Source: Lanius collurio (Eukaryota > Chordata > Aves > Passeriformes > Laniidae). From it: a stretch of DNA of 64,000 nucleotides. Made by a program: the position numbers and the translations under genes. The stretch lies in NCBI GenBank assembly GCA_020086605.1, contig JACBWW010000004.1, positions 23,318,240 through 23,382,239 on the forward strand, given 5' to 3'. A model generated the notes under the pieces. The model did not search any database. It saw only the letters and a list, made by a program, of their open reading frames with translations, and was not told the origin of the DNA. This document shows positions 49,234 to 63,445 of this stretch, one piece after another (within the stretch, counting starts at the first letter, position 1; each line of letters begins with the position of its first letter).

Positions 49234-52200
49234 CATAAACAGACCTAACTCTCCAAATGTTTTGACTGAAATCCCCAAGTTACATGAAAAATCATACATT
49301 TTAAGCTATGTATGAAAAAATTGCTTTTTCAACTGTAAAAATTAATATGGAAAACCATTAACTTTTGTACTGTGATAAACATATGAAGGCACAAAACCCC
49401 CCCTGAATCTGTGTGGTTAGTCTACATATGTGGCAATAAAACCCACATACAGTAACTGAAGTAACTGCAGAATGAAAAAAAAACCCAGAAAAATACATCC
49501 TCTTTCTAGGCAGTACTATCTAATACCTTTGAAATATGTTTGCAAATAACTTTTATGGTAATAATCGAGGCAATTCGTCCTTTTTGTTAATGTAAAAAAA
49601 AGTAAAAGTAATGTATTAATTATTAAATACAAGTGCATATTTTCTTTATAATGAAATGGTACAAGCCCCAAAAGTTCCTACAGTCTTTCCTCTCTTTGAC
49701 TGCTTTATTAGTGATTCTGTAGGTAGTGTGAGACACTAGGAAATGCTTCTATCACAGCAGTGCACTCAAACATTAATGGTTTCTGTGAAACCTCTATAGG
49801 TTTCTAAAGTTTTTGCCCTCCTATTCTCCTTGCCCCTTCTGTAGCCATGAGACCTATATAAGAAACTGAACATTGCTAAGTGGTCTAATATAATTATTTT
49901 AAAAATGACACCGTTAGGGACTAGAGTGCTTTGATGTTTGCCAGCTATCCTGAAGTGTCTCTTGACACAAACCAAAGGTTAAGGCAGATAGAAAAGAAAA
50001 AATATATTTGCATAATTTAAATGTAAACATCTCATTTACTGTTTTGGAAAGTGACAAAAAAAGTTCTAGTACTTTGATATGCACATTTTGCCTTTGATAT
50101 GAACAACTCTTATATTAAATTCCTGAAGCAGAAAGCTCTATTACAGCAATTTAGAATATGTTCCTTTCATTCTGTCAAACCAGATTAAAGGGGACTAGTA
50201 TGAGAGATACCTACATTTACAATCGATGAGATAATGGTTCTGCTACTAGAGAGTATAATTTCTCTATAATGGAAAAATTTTGCTTACTTTTTTTTTCCTT
50301 GAGAAGACTAAGAAGGTAATTTTTTCCTTCTCTGTCTTTTCCAAATTTCCTATGCATATCACATATCTTGGAGACATGCTTAAATATTTTTGCAAAGTTT
50401 GGGACAGTAAAGATGGGACAAGAAGATTAAGACAAGAATGTGTTTATCTACTTCAAGCCTCTCTGAAAAGTTTCCACCAGTTACCTTGTTAGCCTTTTGT
50501 TTTTTACACAATGCAGTAACAATAGAGAAAATGTCATTGAAATTTTCTACAAAGCTTCTGTAATATCTGAAAGGTCTATGGAAGACTGATTTTACGCATC
50601 TGTGTCAATCTAGAAAGGCCTCCACATTTAAGGGATTGGGATAGAATTCTTCCTTTATTATCCAAGCTATTTTTTGACTACAGTAGAGGATTTGAATAGT
50701 GTAATGTCTGTAGGTAGGTTTCCCCCCATAATTCTATGCATTTTTGTTTTGTTTCCAGTTTCATAAGGAGGGAATGCCTGAAATGTGAGTTTGTCATGCC
50801 TATGTAATCCAGCCATCATTTAGCTGACCTGCCTCAGTATAGAGCTGAAGGACTAGTCAGCCTTTTGACATGATCTTGTCTCTCATCAGTGATGAGAACA
50901 AGTTTTGTTTTTCCTCTGTGGAAAGAGAGCTTTCCATTTAAATTCATTGTGTTGGCATTCTTTTCTCTGTGTAATCTGGTGGGCCATAGAAAAAAGAAAT
51001 GTATCGGTGAGAGTGACATGTTGACTTTCCAGTGATTTCCATGCAACCTCATTTTGCTATTTCCTCACAGTATTCACACACAGAGTTTTGCACCTGATCT
51101 GACAGTTACAAAATTTAGTTACAAATTCCTACTCTAACTTTTTCCTACTTAGGTGTCTACTTCACAGATGACTACAAAATCTCTATGTGTGACTCTGTGA
51201 CACTCTTTGAAGATGATGACAAAAATCACAAAATCAATTAGAACTGATTCTTCAAACTTTACTTTTTTTATCTTGTGCTCAGTTTGAATTCTCTTCTCCC
51301 TTCTGCATTGGAAGCTAACAACCACCTCCCTGCTGTGATAGGATTTTAACCTACTCACATGCGCAGTTGTTGGTGTGACCTTGTTACAAAAAAGGTTTTT
51401 TTACGTTATTAGTGATGTTGTTAACCTTTTTACGACATCAATTGACTTTTCCAAACAATTCTGAAACTGCTGATATTTAAAAAGAACTAAGAAGTAGGAC
51501 TTCAAGCCCTAAATGTTTACCTAAGTTTTTATTATAGATTTCCTTGGCAAGGTACAGCTCTATAAACTCATCATGTAAGGTAAATTAGTATTGACCCACT
51601 GAGCATATATAATGCTTGCTTCAGCCTCCTGTTAGTTCTATCCTCTCCAAAATCTCTAGTGCCATCCAAATTTTTTTTTTTTTACATTTAGATAGGTGAT
51701 TAAATCAGATTGTATGCCAGATTTTCTAGGGAGCGCAAGCACTGTGAAATTCTAACTTAATCACTTTCTGCTTCAAAAGTGTTCATGGGAGTCTCTATGT
51801 GTATCTCTATTTGTTTTACCCCATTTAGTTCCATAAATCCTTAAAAACTTGTCTGACAGTATGTTTCACCAACTTTGGTAGTTGGTGAAATATAAATCTT
51901 AACACTGTTTCGACCTCTGCATTAGGAAAAGGATTATGTCTGCAGTGCCAATAGCAGATGACCACAACCACAGTTGTACCTCTTCTGTGGTGGTCATAGA
52001 ATAAACCAACAATATGCAGCAAGACTCCAGCAAATGGCTCCTAGAAGAGGATGACAACAATGTCAAGAAAATCTCTTGTTTTCCTCCTGATGTGTCTGAG
52101 AACATTAACTTCTGATAATAGGCAATAGTTTTTCATTTCTCTATGCTCATCACACCAATATTTGATTGAGCGTTTTATAAGCTTTATCTGAGCTATGCAT

Positions 52201-54980
52201 GATATCTCATACACACTCTTGATGGATTATAGGTATATTTTCCTAGATGAATGCTCCGGTGCAAGAACAGACTTCTAGGAAGTATATCTCCATATTTTCC
52301 CCTGATATTTTGTGCTTAGATTAAAAGCTTGGTAAGTGAGAAGGCTTTTCTGGGTTCTGAAACAAACTGAAGGAATTATTTCTATACAGATGTTAAGTTG
52401 ATGTAGTCCTTATCTCATGTATATCATATTATACTTGAATATACCTTAAGTGTTCATTAGTTTTCTTTTTCCTGTTTGTAATGTTATTCCTGTAGCATAA
52501 GCCTTTTTCCTCTCCAATATATTTGTCTCTCTGAAGCCTAAAGACACACAGTGGGTACCTCTTCCACTAAAAAAAATTTAGATTAACTAATTAAGACAGA
52601 TTTTTTTATAAAATCACTGCAAAAAGTATCATCTCTCACCTGGGAAAATCACTCTGTCCTAACTTGCTACACACATGCATCTTTCTCTTTTGGCCTCAAG
52701 TCTCAAAGCTATGCATTGGAGTTATTCATCTCTCAGAGAAAGAGACACAAGTAAGTTTTAGTCAAGGAGATTTAAACACAGCCATAATAGATGATTCTTC
52801 TTGTGAAGTAGTTCTGAGCTGTTTTTCCATGGTCTGACATTATGCAGCATTTGCCATCTTCACAGAATAAGAGGATTCCTTACGTGAAAGCATAAATTCC
52901 TACAACTGAAGATAGGACCTTAGTAATCCTGCTGAAATAACTGTGTGAATGCAACAGGTGTGGATCAAACACACAGAGGACAATACTGGGATTCCACTAA
53001 CACTGCAAATAAGGGATATCTCTTTAAAAAATAAAAGGAAAAATACATATTTTTTTTTTTTGTTTTCCACTGATAGCTAGTACTAGCTATTTGAGATGTC
53101 ACAATCACATTTGATTTTTTAGTTTATTTTGTGTTTGTATTGCAACATTTATCAGAATCTAAAAATTCTCAGAAAATGGATGTTTATTTATTAGAAACAG
53201 GGCTATACAAATTAATTGAACACAATAAATATTTGCAATCATAGAAAAGAATGCTTGTTGTTATAGTAACTATTGTGTTAGTATCCAGGGGCAGTAGTGG
53301 TGAAGATAAAAACACAGGTACATACAACTTCAAAATGTGTGCCTGTGATGAATTTGCTTGTAGTTCTGGAAGGAAAGTACTCTGAAGCAGTATGAAAATC
53401 TGGGCGGAAGGACTAGAGGCATCCACGTTATGCCATGACCTATTTTTTTCATATGTTCATCAAAATATATGAAACAGAAAGCTTATGAGTTGGCAATATT
53501 TTCTTTTTTGTTGTGACAGCCCATGGTTCTGACATCCAAATTCAGTATAATATCTTAGTACTGCATTTCTTTACCAGCTAAAATATTAATACAAGATTGA
53601 CTAAATATCTCTTCTAAAGTCTACAGAGCCCAGAGGTTATCAAGAAATCCTGGTTTTGTCTTCAGGGGTTTCAGTCTCCTTTCCATACCTGCAGATAGCT
53701 TTTGTGCACTCAGCTTTTGAAGGATGGATCTTTTTCAAAGCTGAGGGGGAGGAATGCTAATAAATCACATCTTTATGAAATATTCATTAATTCAGTGAGT
53801 TCTTTACAAGGCTGCTGCCAAGGCAGCGCAGGGTGACGAATTACATTTTCCACACAGAGGAAATGGTTGACAAGATACATTGTCTATATAGAGGGTTTCC
53901 TGAATGGTCACATACAAAGCTAACCAACAAAAGTTGTTTACACTATGAAGCAAGCAGTACAAAAATGCAGCTGTGTATATCCTTGCCAAGCTCCCCTACC
54001 TCCACTATTGTGAAGCATTTTCCCTCTTGGCTTAGTTGTACTTTGTAACAAATTTTATTCTTATGAGGTGCTTTACTTAGAATGCCAGTGGAATGAAGTC
54101 AGACGGTAAGAAAAAAAGTAAGTCAGCCTTGTGGCCTTTGTTACATCTTGTAAGAGGATGTGGACTTGCTTTAAGGTCTCTCTTCATGTGTCAGCAGTCA
54201 TCAGAACTGCACAAAAACAAACTGAATGTTCCTTCACTAGAAAGTGAAATGGAATCTTTCTTGATTACCTATTTCATCTCTTTCAGACTCTGAAAGCAAC
54301 CCCTGGGTTGCAAGGACACTGGAATCAGTATGACTGTGCTCCATCTTGCCCACAGTTGTGCCCTAACACAACATCATGATAGAGAGGATGGTGTTCTTGT
54401 GAAAGCACTCAAAGGGCATATCTTTCATTACAAGGTACCTAGCTTTTGACTGGCTTAGTAAAAGAGGAATGACACAGATTTACAAAGACTCAAAGGCTGC
54501 AGAAAGTAGCCATTAAAATGTAATGGAATACTTTCTCTTCAGTGGAGCATACAAAGTGTTGAAGAACTAGGTTTTGTCCCAGACATGAAAGAAGACGAGA
54601 TGCAAGGACTGTGACTTAAGGAGATTGCATCTTTATTAACTCATCTGGGAACTATGCAGATTGTCTTAAGGATTTCCACTTTCTGGACAGCAAATTCCAC
54701 CATGTTAAAAATCTACACCCTCTAGACTTTTAACAGGGCATTTGTCCTACCCTCTGTGCATATGAAGGTAAAGGGGAATGTTGAAAAATTAAGTATCCCC
54801 CAACTCACCACAATATTTTTTTATTTTGTTGATACACTTGCTACTTTTATAGGGATTTTTTGGGTGTTTGTGTCTTCATTTTATACTTCAAAAATACATA
54901 CACAGCTTGAGAACAATACATCTGCCCTACCCTGAAAATAAAATAAGCTCCTCTTAATTTTCACATTAGCTCCCTTTTGT
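49234..54980. other. Non-genic AT-rich sequence
   Basis: No gene, RNA gene or dated repeat is recognised. Homopolymer T runs occur at 51671-51683 and about 53049-53061. Frames of 60-80 codons are scattered on both strands and show no protein features. Confidence 0.45.
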
Positions 54981-55905
54981 ATAATCATAGAATGGTTTGA
55001 TTTGAAAAGAGTATTAAAAACCATCTAATTCCAACCCCCCATGATGGTCAGGGATGCCATTCACTGGAGCAGATTGCTTGAGGCCCCATCTAGCCTGGCC
55101 TTGAACACTTCCAGGAATGGAGCATCCACATCTTCTCTGGGCAACCTGTTCCAGTGCCTCACCACACTCTGAATAAAGATTTTGTTCCTTATATCTAATC
55201 TAAATCTCCCCTCTTTTGTTTTAAAACTGTTTTGCTTTGTCTTATCACTATCAGGCTGTACAAAAATTTGCTCTCCTCTTTCTCAAAAGCACCCTTTATG
55301 TACTGGAAGGCTGCAATGAGGTCTTCCTAGAGCCTTCTCTTCTTCAGGCTAAACAACCCTAATTCTCTCAGCTTGTCTTCACAGGAGAGGTGCTTTAGCT
55401 CTTGGAACATCTTCATGGCCCTCCTCTGGACTTGCTCCAACAGGTCAATGTCCTTCTAATGTTGAGGATCTCAGACCTGTATGCAGTACTCCAGATGGGG
55501 TCCCCCAAGATGAGAGCAGAATCACCTCCAAGCCATTGGATTTGCTGCTTTTTATGCAGCCCAGGATACAATTGGCTTCTGGGCTGCAAGTGCACTCTCT
55601 TGGCTCATGTTCAGCTTTTCAACCACGAGAGCCCACAAGCCCTTCTCCACGGGGCTGCTCTCTGTGAATTCTTCTCTCAGTCCTTATTCACATCTGGGAT
55701 TGCCCTGACTCAGCTGCAAAACTTGTATTTAGACTGAACTTCACAAGGACCTCATGGGTCCACTTCTCAAGTTTATCCAGGTTCCCTTGGATGGCATCCC
55801 TTCTCTCTGTTCTGTCAACTACAATGCTGAGCTTCATGTTGTCTGCAAACTTGCTGAGAGTGTGCTCAATCTCAGTCTGTGACTGATGAGGATATTTCCA
55901 TAAAC
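54981..55905 (-). mobile_element. CR1 LINE, 5'-truncated, minus strand
   Basis: On the plus strand it starts with AATCATAGAATGGTTTGAT, the reverse complement of the CR1 3' terminus, and continues through CATCTAATTCCAACCCCC, CTTGAACACTTCCAGGAATG, GGGCAACCTGTTCCAGTGCC and CTGGACTTGCTCCAACAGGT. It then enters the RT region (GTCTGCAAACTTGCTGAGAG, about 55840) and stops near 55905. In sense orientation this is the end of the RT frame plus the 3' UTR. Stops and frameshifts make it inactive. The plus-strand 111-codon frame at 55402-55737 and the antisense 60-codon frame are by-products. Confidence 0.95.
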
Positions 55906-58098
55906 AGTGTTTGTGCTTGATTTCAAAAGTCTTTAAAAGAAACTCAACCCTGAGCCTTCTGTATTAGATAGGTGGGAATAGTTGCTCTGTGAGATCCTAT
56001 CAGTATTTTAAAACTGTGAATGTTCTTTTCTTACTCTGTTACAAGTAGCCAAATATAAACTGTGTAGTTTTATATTTGGTGGTTGATGTGAAGATTTTGA
56101 ATTCTGAATTAAATTTGCCATGATAAAAATTGTATACTTAATTTTTTTCCCAATAGATCTTGATTTATGCACTAAAGATCAAATCAGAACCTAATCAAAG
56201 ACTTAATAAACACCTTGAATGGGTTTTAAGACTTAAATACATTTTTAAATGCTTACCTGAGGCCAAATTCAGCTGATCATTAACCATCTTGTTTACAAAT
56301 ACCTTCTGTAAAATACCTTCTGTTTCCAAAATTGACATGTACATAATTAAGAAAAAATAAGTTTTATGACTAAATTAAACAAAATAATTTGTTTAAGGAG
56401 CAAGACAGTAAGGTATTCATTTTTCTTTCTTCTTTTTCATATCTATATGAGTTTCTGTTAACCTAGGTATAACTCATTCATTTTGAAGAAAAAGAATCCA
56501 GTCCCCTAGTCATTTTGGTTCAAGTTCTCCTGAACTTCACAATGGTGACATTCATGATAATTAACTCACAGAATTGAAAGACACACCATCAAGAGTAAAA
56601 GGACAAACATTTTCCTTTATATAACAGGTCATGAGCAATGTATGTAGACAATGCTATTGAAATGCATGATAATTAAAAATAAGAAGTTGAAGAAGTAAGT
56701 CTAATGGGGAATGTTCTACAATTTGTTTCAGTTTCTAAGGTCAATTTTTAACAAATTCAAATAAACTTACATTTGAATCCTTTCTGATCACTGGGGAACA
56801 TACATCATTGAAATATAACTGAAGCATGTCATCTGGCTTTTCCTGTGCTCCTAATCCCCCATCCTTGAAATGTCCCCTATACTGAGGTTATGAATAGAGA
56901 GGTTCAGGAACAAATTTGGATATCCATATGCCTTCAAGAATTTACATGACATTTTTTTTCCCTTGACACCCTCTAGGCTGGACAAGCAGCCAGGAAATGT
57001 GTCCCTGAACCTTTACTACTCCCTGCTGAGTGAAGATAGCTCCTCACTGGACAAATTAAGTCTCCATGCCCTTTATCAAACCAGCTGCAGAATTCTCACA
57101 TGAAATAGGAAGTTAAATAATAATTAACACTTTCATAGATTTTACGTGTTTAAACAGAAAATAAATCAACTATTTTAGCAAATTAGATTTTTCTCCAAAT
57201 TTAATTTCTTTCTGTGTTTTTTATTTTTAGTCTTGTCATAAATTGCACAAGGTTATTGAGAATTTTTGAATTAAGGGTTATGATATCAGTATTCAAATAT
57301 GCATATTTACTACTGACATTAAAGTACCTCTTCCCTTGTTTTATTTTGTGAAATGGCTACTGAAATTCTCCTGTATAATTTTGATAATATCCTATTCCCA
57401 CATATTTATGATGTTAAGTTCATCTCCGCAAATTTGAAGTTTGAGTGTTTTTGGCTTAGCTCAATAAGGTGAAACTGTAACCTCACAAGAGACAGATTTC
57501 CATAGACATTTTCCAGATGATAGCAGTATTATAACCAGCTAAAGACATTAGGCTGCACTTTAAAAAAAAATAATGATAACAGCTTTCCTTTTCTCTTTGA
57601 GTTACCATAGTAAGAAATGTAAATTGGCCATGTCAGCTTCCAGATCTGATTAAGAAACCCCTCCCCTGAAATTTAACACTAGTTCTCTGAATATGTACCA
57701 ACTCCTGCAAAGACATTGACGTTTGAAAATCTGAAATGTGGTCAAGGGAAGGCTCATGGAATTACCTTAGAGCAGCATCCTTAAGGCCACAGCTCAAGAG
57801 GAATTTAACAAAAAGGTCAGGCCTAGTAACGACAGAAAACAGTGCATCTCTTTAAAATTTTTATTGGGTTTTTATATGACTACTTTCTTAAAAGAACACC
57901 AGAATCTGGAGGTTCACACATTTACTCATATTCACCTGCAGACAGCAAAAACTTGTGCCATACTTGTGCTTTCCTTTTGCTTTAGGGGAGGGTAGGAGGC
58001 TTAAGAATGCCTTCAGGGTAAAGATTGTAATGAAAACCTGTATCTGTGTTAGCGTCATGTGTTTTGAATTTAAATATGTATACTGATTTGGATTTATC
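55906..58098. other. Non-genic AT-rich sequence
   Basis: No gene, RNA gene or repeat is recognised between the CR1 copy and the T-rich tandem repeat. Confidence 0.45.
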
Positions 58099-58140
58099 TT
58101 TTTTTTTTCATTTTTTCATTTTTTCATTTTTTTTTCATTT
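58099..58140. repeat. (TTTTTTCA)n tandem repeat
   Basis: Four CA (or CATT) interruptions at regular spacing in a T-run give a short octamer-like tandem repeat. Confidence 0.9.
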
Positions 58141-60092
58141 ACTTTGGATGAGTAACTTGGAAATATAAGAAAGAAAATATTGCATCACAGATAAAAGATT
58201 TAATCTTATAATTGCCTTCACTAAACATTTTTATAAAATTCTGGAAAAAAGCAGGGCTTGAGGAAAAAAAACACATTTAGAAAAAAAATATGTGTTCAAG
58301 GTAACAAATGGTAAATTGTGGTTATAGTCTTTATAGGTTCTGAAGTTTAATTCTTTACAGTGTGTCTTGAAGAGTCTAGTAGTGGTGATTTATGTCACAT
58401 CTCAGAAGTTGTGTTGCTGGATTTCTACTTGGAATTTACTCTGTGGGATCACCTTAAGAGCTGAATATTAAGTGGCTATTAAATCCTTCCACTGTATTTT
58501 TCCCAAGGAGCTATTTCTATACACATGTGAGTAAATGCCCAGTAATCCAACAGACACTACTTTCTTGTTGCCTTTCTGAGACATTCTCCTTGGTGTTCAT
58601 GGTTTTGAGCTCATAAAATACATTAATGTTAATCCTTTCTTGTCTAATATGAAAAATCTCCAAGAACTCAACATGGGAGAGGGAGTGCAATAAGCAGGGG
58701 ACTAGAATCATCTGGTATTTTTCCTTATATGAGTAAAATATTCTAAAGTTGTCCCTAATTCGTGGTGTTTCTCCCAAAAGAAGAAGCACATAATTTAGTG
58801 TGCAGTAAGTAAAAAGACCAAGTTATATGAATCAATATCAATTTTCCTCTTTCAGCTCTAGAGTAACATAGAAAGAAATACATGAAAGAACCAATTTTGA
58901 AAGAAATAACTGAAAAATTACCTTGAAAGACAGACTCTTTTTTTTTTTCTTTTTTTTTTTTTTCCATGTCTAACCTGTGCTATTAAGCTGATTCACCTGT
59001 AAGCATGTTGACTTGATTCAACTTCAGCCGAGCAAAGACAGTGCAAATACTAGAATTTGGAGAAGGCATTTGACTAATCCAGGAGTAAATTTTTCATTGG
59101 AATGACTTCCTTCCTTGGAGAAAGTGAGAAGTAGTCTCTCTTCTGCTTTTTGTCTCTTTCTATGAATGTTGAGTTATCTGAAAAAATAAAGGGTGAGTAT
59201 GTAATACCAAGATGTGCTTAGTCACTGTTGGAAGAGCTAGATTGAAGGTCTATCTGCTGTGCCATGCTGCTTCCTGCTTCAGTGCTCAGAGGCTTCTCTA
59301 TTTTTCCTTTATTGTTCCAACTCTCCTTTTGCAAAGAAGTACAGAAGTCCTACATCTAGAATTTGATATCTATTTTAGTAATTGGAGTTTTCACACAGAT
59401 TTATACAACAGGAATTACTAACAGAAGAGATGCTATGTGACTCATAGCTGTACTTTATTTTCACTAGGGGTATGATGCTGAGGCTAATAATTATGCCTTG
59501 AATGTTAGGAGATGATACTACTGTGGAGTTAGAAGTTCAAGAAAATAAATCATAGACATGGTTCAGGGGTCAGCATTTTAACTTTTCATGGGTCCCTTTT
59601 AAAGGCTCATCAGTAATTTGCAATCTAGAGACTATAATCTCTGCTAGAGAATCAGGGATTCCTGAAATATTAACTCAGAGAAAAACTATCTAGCCCATCT
59701 GCTATTCATTTCTGGCACCACTTGGAGTAAGAGGATTTAGAACAGGCTATTTCCAGTACTGGGTCAAAGAACAGGTGGGGGGACATTTCCTGTTACCAGT
59801 GTGGACCCTACCTTTTCTTTTAGGTAGTGCATGAGAGGAAAAGATCCTCTTCTCTTGATCTGGTTTGCTCAAGAGTTTAGGGAGAGATACTCAGTCCCTC
59901 TAATATTGTTTCTTTTAACCAGTTTACAAAAACAAATCAATAATTTAAGTTATCTTTGAAAGCCAAGATTTCTGTGGCCGTTGGCTTACATCCATTGCAA
60001 CTTTCTGGCATTTTTGGTGGTATAGGAAATTTCAACATGAAAAAAAAGTAGATGTATTACTTTCATCTCTAATTCTTCTCACACCCCACCAC
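58141..60092. other. Non-genic sequence with a T-rich tract
   Basis: A T-rich run lies at 58937-58963. The lysine-rich start of the minus-strand frame 58755-58967 is a translation of it. The rest has no identifiable content. Confidence 0.45.
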
Positions 60093-60097
60093 TAAAT

Positions 60098-60118
60098 AGT
60101 CTATAGTCTATAGTCTAA
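60098..60118. repeat. (AGTCTAT)3 tandem repeat
   Basis: Three adjacent copies of a seven-base unit, the third ending in A; a further AGTCTAT lies at about 60129-60136. Confidence 0.85.
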
Positions 60119-60139
60119 ATAGTCCCTTTAGTCTATACC

Positions 60140-61419
60140 ACCCTCGTCACGGTCCACCCTTTTCACATAAGCCATCATCTCAGAGTCAGTCTCCACGCTC
60201 TTCCACCAATTCCTATTGTAGTACCTTCACTGCCAAACTCTGCTTTCTGTAAAACAATCCAAGGAAAAAGATATCCAAATATCAGAGCTAATGTCATACT
60301 GAAATGTCTTGGCCTAAATTTCAGGATTTGAAAAAGAAATATTTCATCATCCAGTTAATCAATTCTGCCTGATTACTGTTAACTTCCAGTTTAATCACAC
60401 AGGAAGAAAAATAGCAGCATACTCTGCAGTGACCTATGCACTACTAATTCTTTTAAGCTGTATATGCAAATGGGAAAGACTAATTTTCTCCCACATAATT
60501 TTCACCTTGACAGAAATGGATGGTAGCAAACCACCTACAGGTTATGTGGCACCTCTGATTAGAAGGGTTCAATTTAACGCTACAGAATTTTACCTCTGTG
60601 ATGACAGTATGCCCCTTTAAGCCAACAAACTATTCAGTAGCTGATTATAAAGTATTTTTTTTTACCCTTTCTATACATGACCCTTCCTATCACTTTGATG
60701 AATGTGCATGTAACATTCTAGAGATAAAAACCTTATATGAATGGAATTCTCAAGTTTGTGTCCTGAGGGCTATAAACACTGTGCTCCAGCTATGGGAAAC
60801 TGAGTAATTAAGTGATGGAAATGTTAGTACACAGTTTGGGATCATGTAACATTGCAATTTTCAAAAGGAATTGTTTGGTTTATGGAAATTTTGGTGTAAA
60901 TTTTTGAGCATCTAATTACAAAGGCTAATTTTAGTTAACCTAAAATCCCAGTGACATAAAACAGCTTAAGAGAAATACATATGGGATCCATGTGAAAATA
61001 CCTTTTAAACAGGATTATTTTCTGTCTTAGTCGTATAAAATCATGGGGTGATTTTCTATAGTTGTGTGAATTTGTCCTTGAAACCTTTATGCTCTGGATA
61101 AAAGGAGAAAATATGTTTCTGGTTAACAATGTTTGGGAGAATCAGATATTTGATGTTTTCAGTCAGAAGACAAAATCAGTTATTTATAATTTTTAAGGAA
61201 TTTTGCAGCATCTATTTATTTTTATTGTATTTTTTTTTTTTCTATTCTAAAGAAGCAGAGGTAAAATATTAAAAAGCAAGCAAGTATCAGCCACCAGGAA
61301 TATTTTAGGTTATTAAACAAAATATATATGTGGTTTTGGATGAGAGTTTCTATATGAGTGTTCAAAGGAGAGAGCAGAAGTAGATATCTACCATTCTTTT
61401 GTTGCATTCATCTCTCCAA
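60140..61419. other. Non-genic AT-rich sequence
   Basis: No gene or repeat is recognised apart from a T-run near 61230. Frames at 60429-60807 and on the minus strand are short and not protein-like. Confidence 0.4.
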
Positions 61420-62640
61420 CTGTATGAGCAATTCTCTGAGGAGCCTGTTATATTAAAATTCTACTTCTCATTTTGTTCGGTTGCTGCAATTGCAGAGTTA
61501 AAGATCTAGCAGAAATCTACTAATGTTCAAAACAACCAGACAATGTTATTTACATTCTAAGACTCCTGTGTGTTCAATTAATATCTTATTTTAGAATCTG
61601 AGTGTGATGGTTAATGATGAGCCCTTGAACATTACCGTAACACTGCTGTCCTGAACCACTACCATTAGCCTGCAATGCAGCAAATTGTTGACAGCTATAA
61701 CAAAGCATCACATCTGCCTTGTGAGCCCAGGATGCTGAAATGTTCTCTGTTGCTGCATAGTCGAGCAAATGCTATTTCTGTTTAATACTATCACTCAAAA
61801 CAATTGGTTCAGTTGGTCACCTGGAACTGTTTTCCTCAATTTGATTTCTTAAGCAATACCTATGAATTTTCCTTACCTGAAAAATATTTGAAGATCTTTG
61901 TATTTAATTGGGGTCTATGATCCATGAATGAGTGAAAAAGTAAGTGATTTCTTTGCCATGGAAGTGATCTTTTGTCGCAGGGTAGCAAATGCTAGCTAGA
62001 TGACATGTCGCTGCATCCTTACCTCATTTCCAGTCAGCAACTGTACAAATGAAATGCAATAGTTGCTGTATATCTACTGATATTCATCTCTAAATTAATG
62101 TCACCTGCTCTGCAGCAGTCATTCTATGAATACAGGGGCTGTAAATTTAACTGACTGCTTTTCCACAGAAAGCTGGTTTGTTTGAGTCTTCCCTGTTTAT
62201 AGGTACATAAATTGAATCTTAGTCTATGTGCAAGCATCACTGCTTTAAAAGTTATAACCAGTGCAGATTGGAATGCTGATTCACTCCTCCACAGCTAGTT
62301 TTCATGTCAGACAGCTGCATATGTACAGTGGCTTGCTAAACCATTCAAATATCACAGTAATTCCCTTAAAAATAGGACACTCCAGGAGAGGCTGTTTTCC
62401 ACTACATTCAGGAGCTGCTAAAAGCTAGAAACTAGTCTATAAACACTGCTAGTCTGAACTGATGGAGCAACATAATTTCATTTAGTTTATATTTGCATTG
62501 GTCTGGGCTGTTGTTTCGATTGTGCCACTGTTGTAATAGTGACATCTCCCTTGTTTTCATTAATAAACCTTGTTATTAATTTCAAAAAAGCAGAAATTAA
62601 AAATAATTTTAAAGTAATTATAAGTAAAGATTCATGCTGT
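61420..62640. other. Candidate cluster of conserved non-coding elements
   Basis: About 1.2 kb without simple repeats or transposons, of more even composition than its surroundings and with some retained CpGs (TTTGTCGCAGG, CATGTCGCTGC, AGTCGAGCAAATG). It holds dense developmental-factor cores, such as TTGACAGCTATAACAAAG (MEIS/TGIF-like TGACAGCT next to a SOX-like ACAAAG, about 61688-61705) and several TTAAT/ATTAAT words. It looks like conserved regulatory DNA, but no alignment was available. Confidence 0.25.
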
Positions 62641-63445
62641 AGTCCTTTCTCTGGGAACATCAGAATTAATCAAGAGCAGAACATGAAGATTCGGTTTTGA
62701 AAAAAATAATGTAAATATGAAATCACCTCAAGCTTCAGTTTCAAGTACTTTGTCAGCTAGCACTGCTGCCTCAAGCAGCAGTCCTGACCTCCTTCTCTAC
62801 CTGACAGCTTATTCTCACCCTGCTTTGCTTCCTCCCTTGGGCTAGCAGAAATGTTTGTGCTGCTGCTCATTGAACTAGATCAGGGAACCAATCAGAGCTA
62901 AAACAGCCCTTTTTTTTCTGATTAATTTTAACTTAGATCAGATTCTCAATTTGGTTCACCACAGGATTGCATGAGCAGGAAAAGGCAGCTGGCCTGTGAA
63001 GAAGGAAGAGCGAAATGCCAATTCCTGTAGTATAAATACTACCTTAAACTGTGGTTCCAAATTTATTTTATCTCATTCTTGCTGCTCAAATTTTTGCATA
63101 TATATTTGAAATCTTCTGTTCAAGCTTAACTCCTTGATTTAACTTTTGATTAGCTAAGGGCTTTTTTTCCAGAATAGCTAGTGAACCTCCCCAGCTACTC
63201 CTGTTATCTATAATCAAAATATGTATATGTAAACTGTATTATTCACAGTAAAGTTGCCTTCTAGAGTTATGCCTGAAAATATTCTTTGCATTAAAAATGA
63301 GAGCAACAGCTTGGATTTGAACCCTTTGCAGGAATCACTAACACTGTCTTACAGAAAAGCTTAGGAAGCATTTAAAGCTGAGATATCAGTATTCTTTCAG
63401 AGTGTTAAGCAATTTAAAATAGTTTCAAATAGTGTATTTTTTTTA
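62641..63445. other. Non-genic sequence with a short perfect hairpin
   Basis: ACTGCTGC (62762-62769) and GCAGCAGT (62775-62782) form a perfect eight-base stem with a five-base loop. No gene or repeat is otherwise identified before the LTR. Confidence 0.4.

Noticed and set aside
55402..55737. 111-codon plus-strand frame
   Set aside because: It is antisense to a CR1 element and has no independent protein character.
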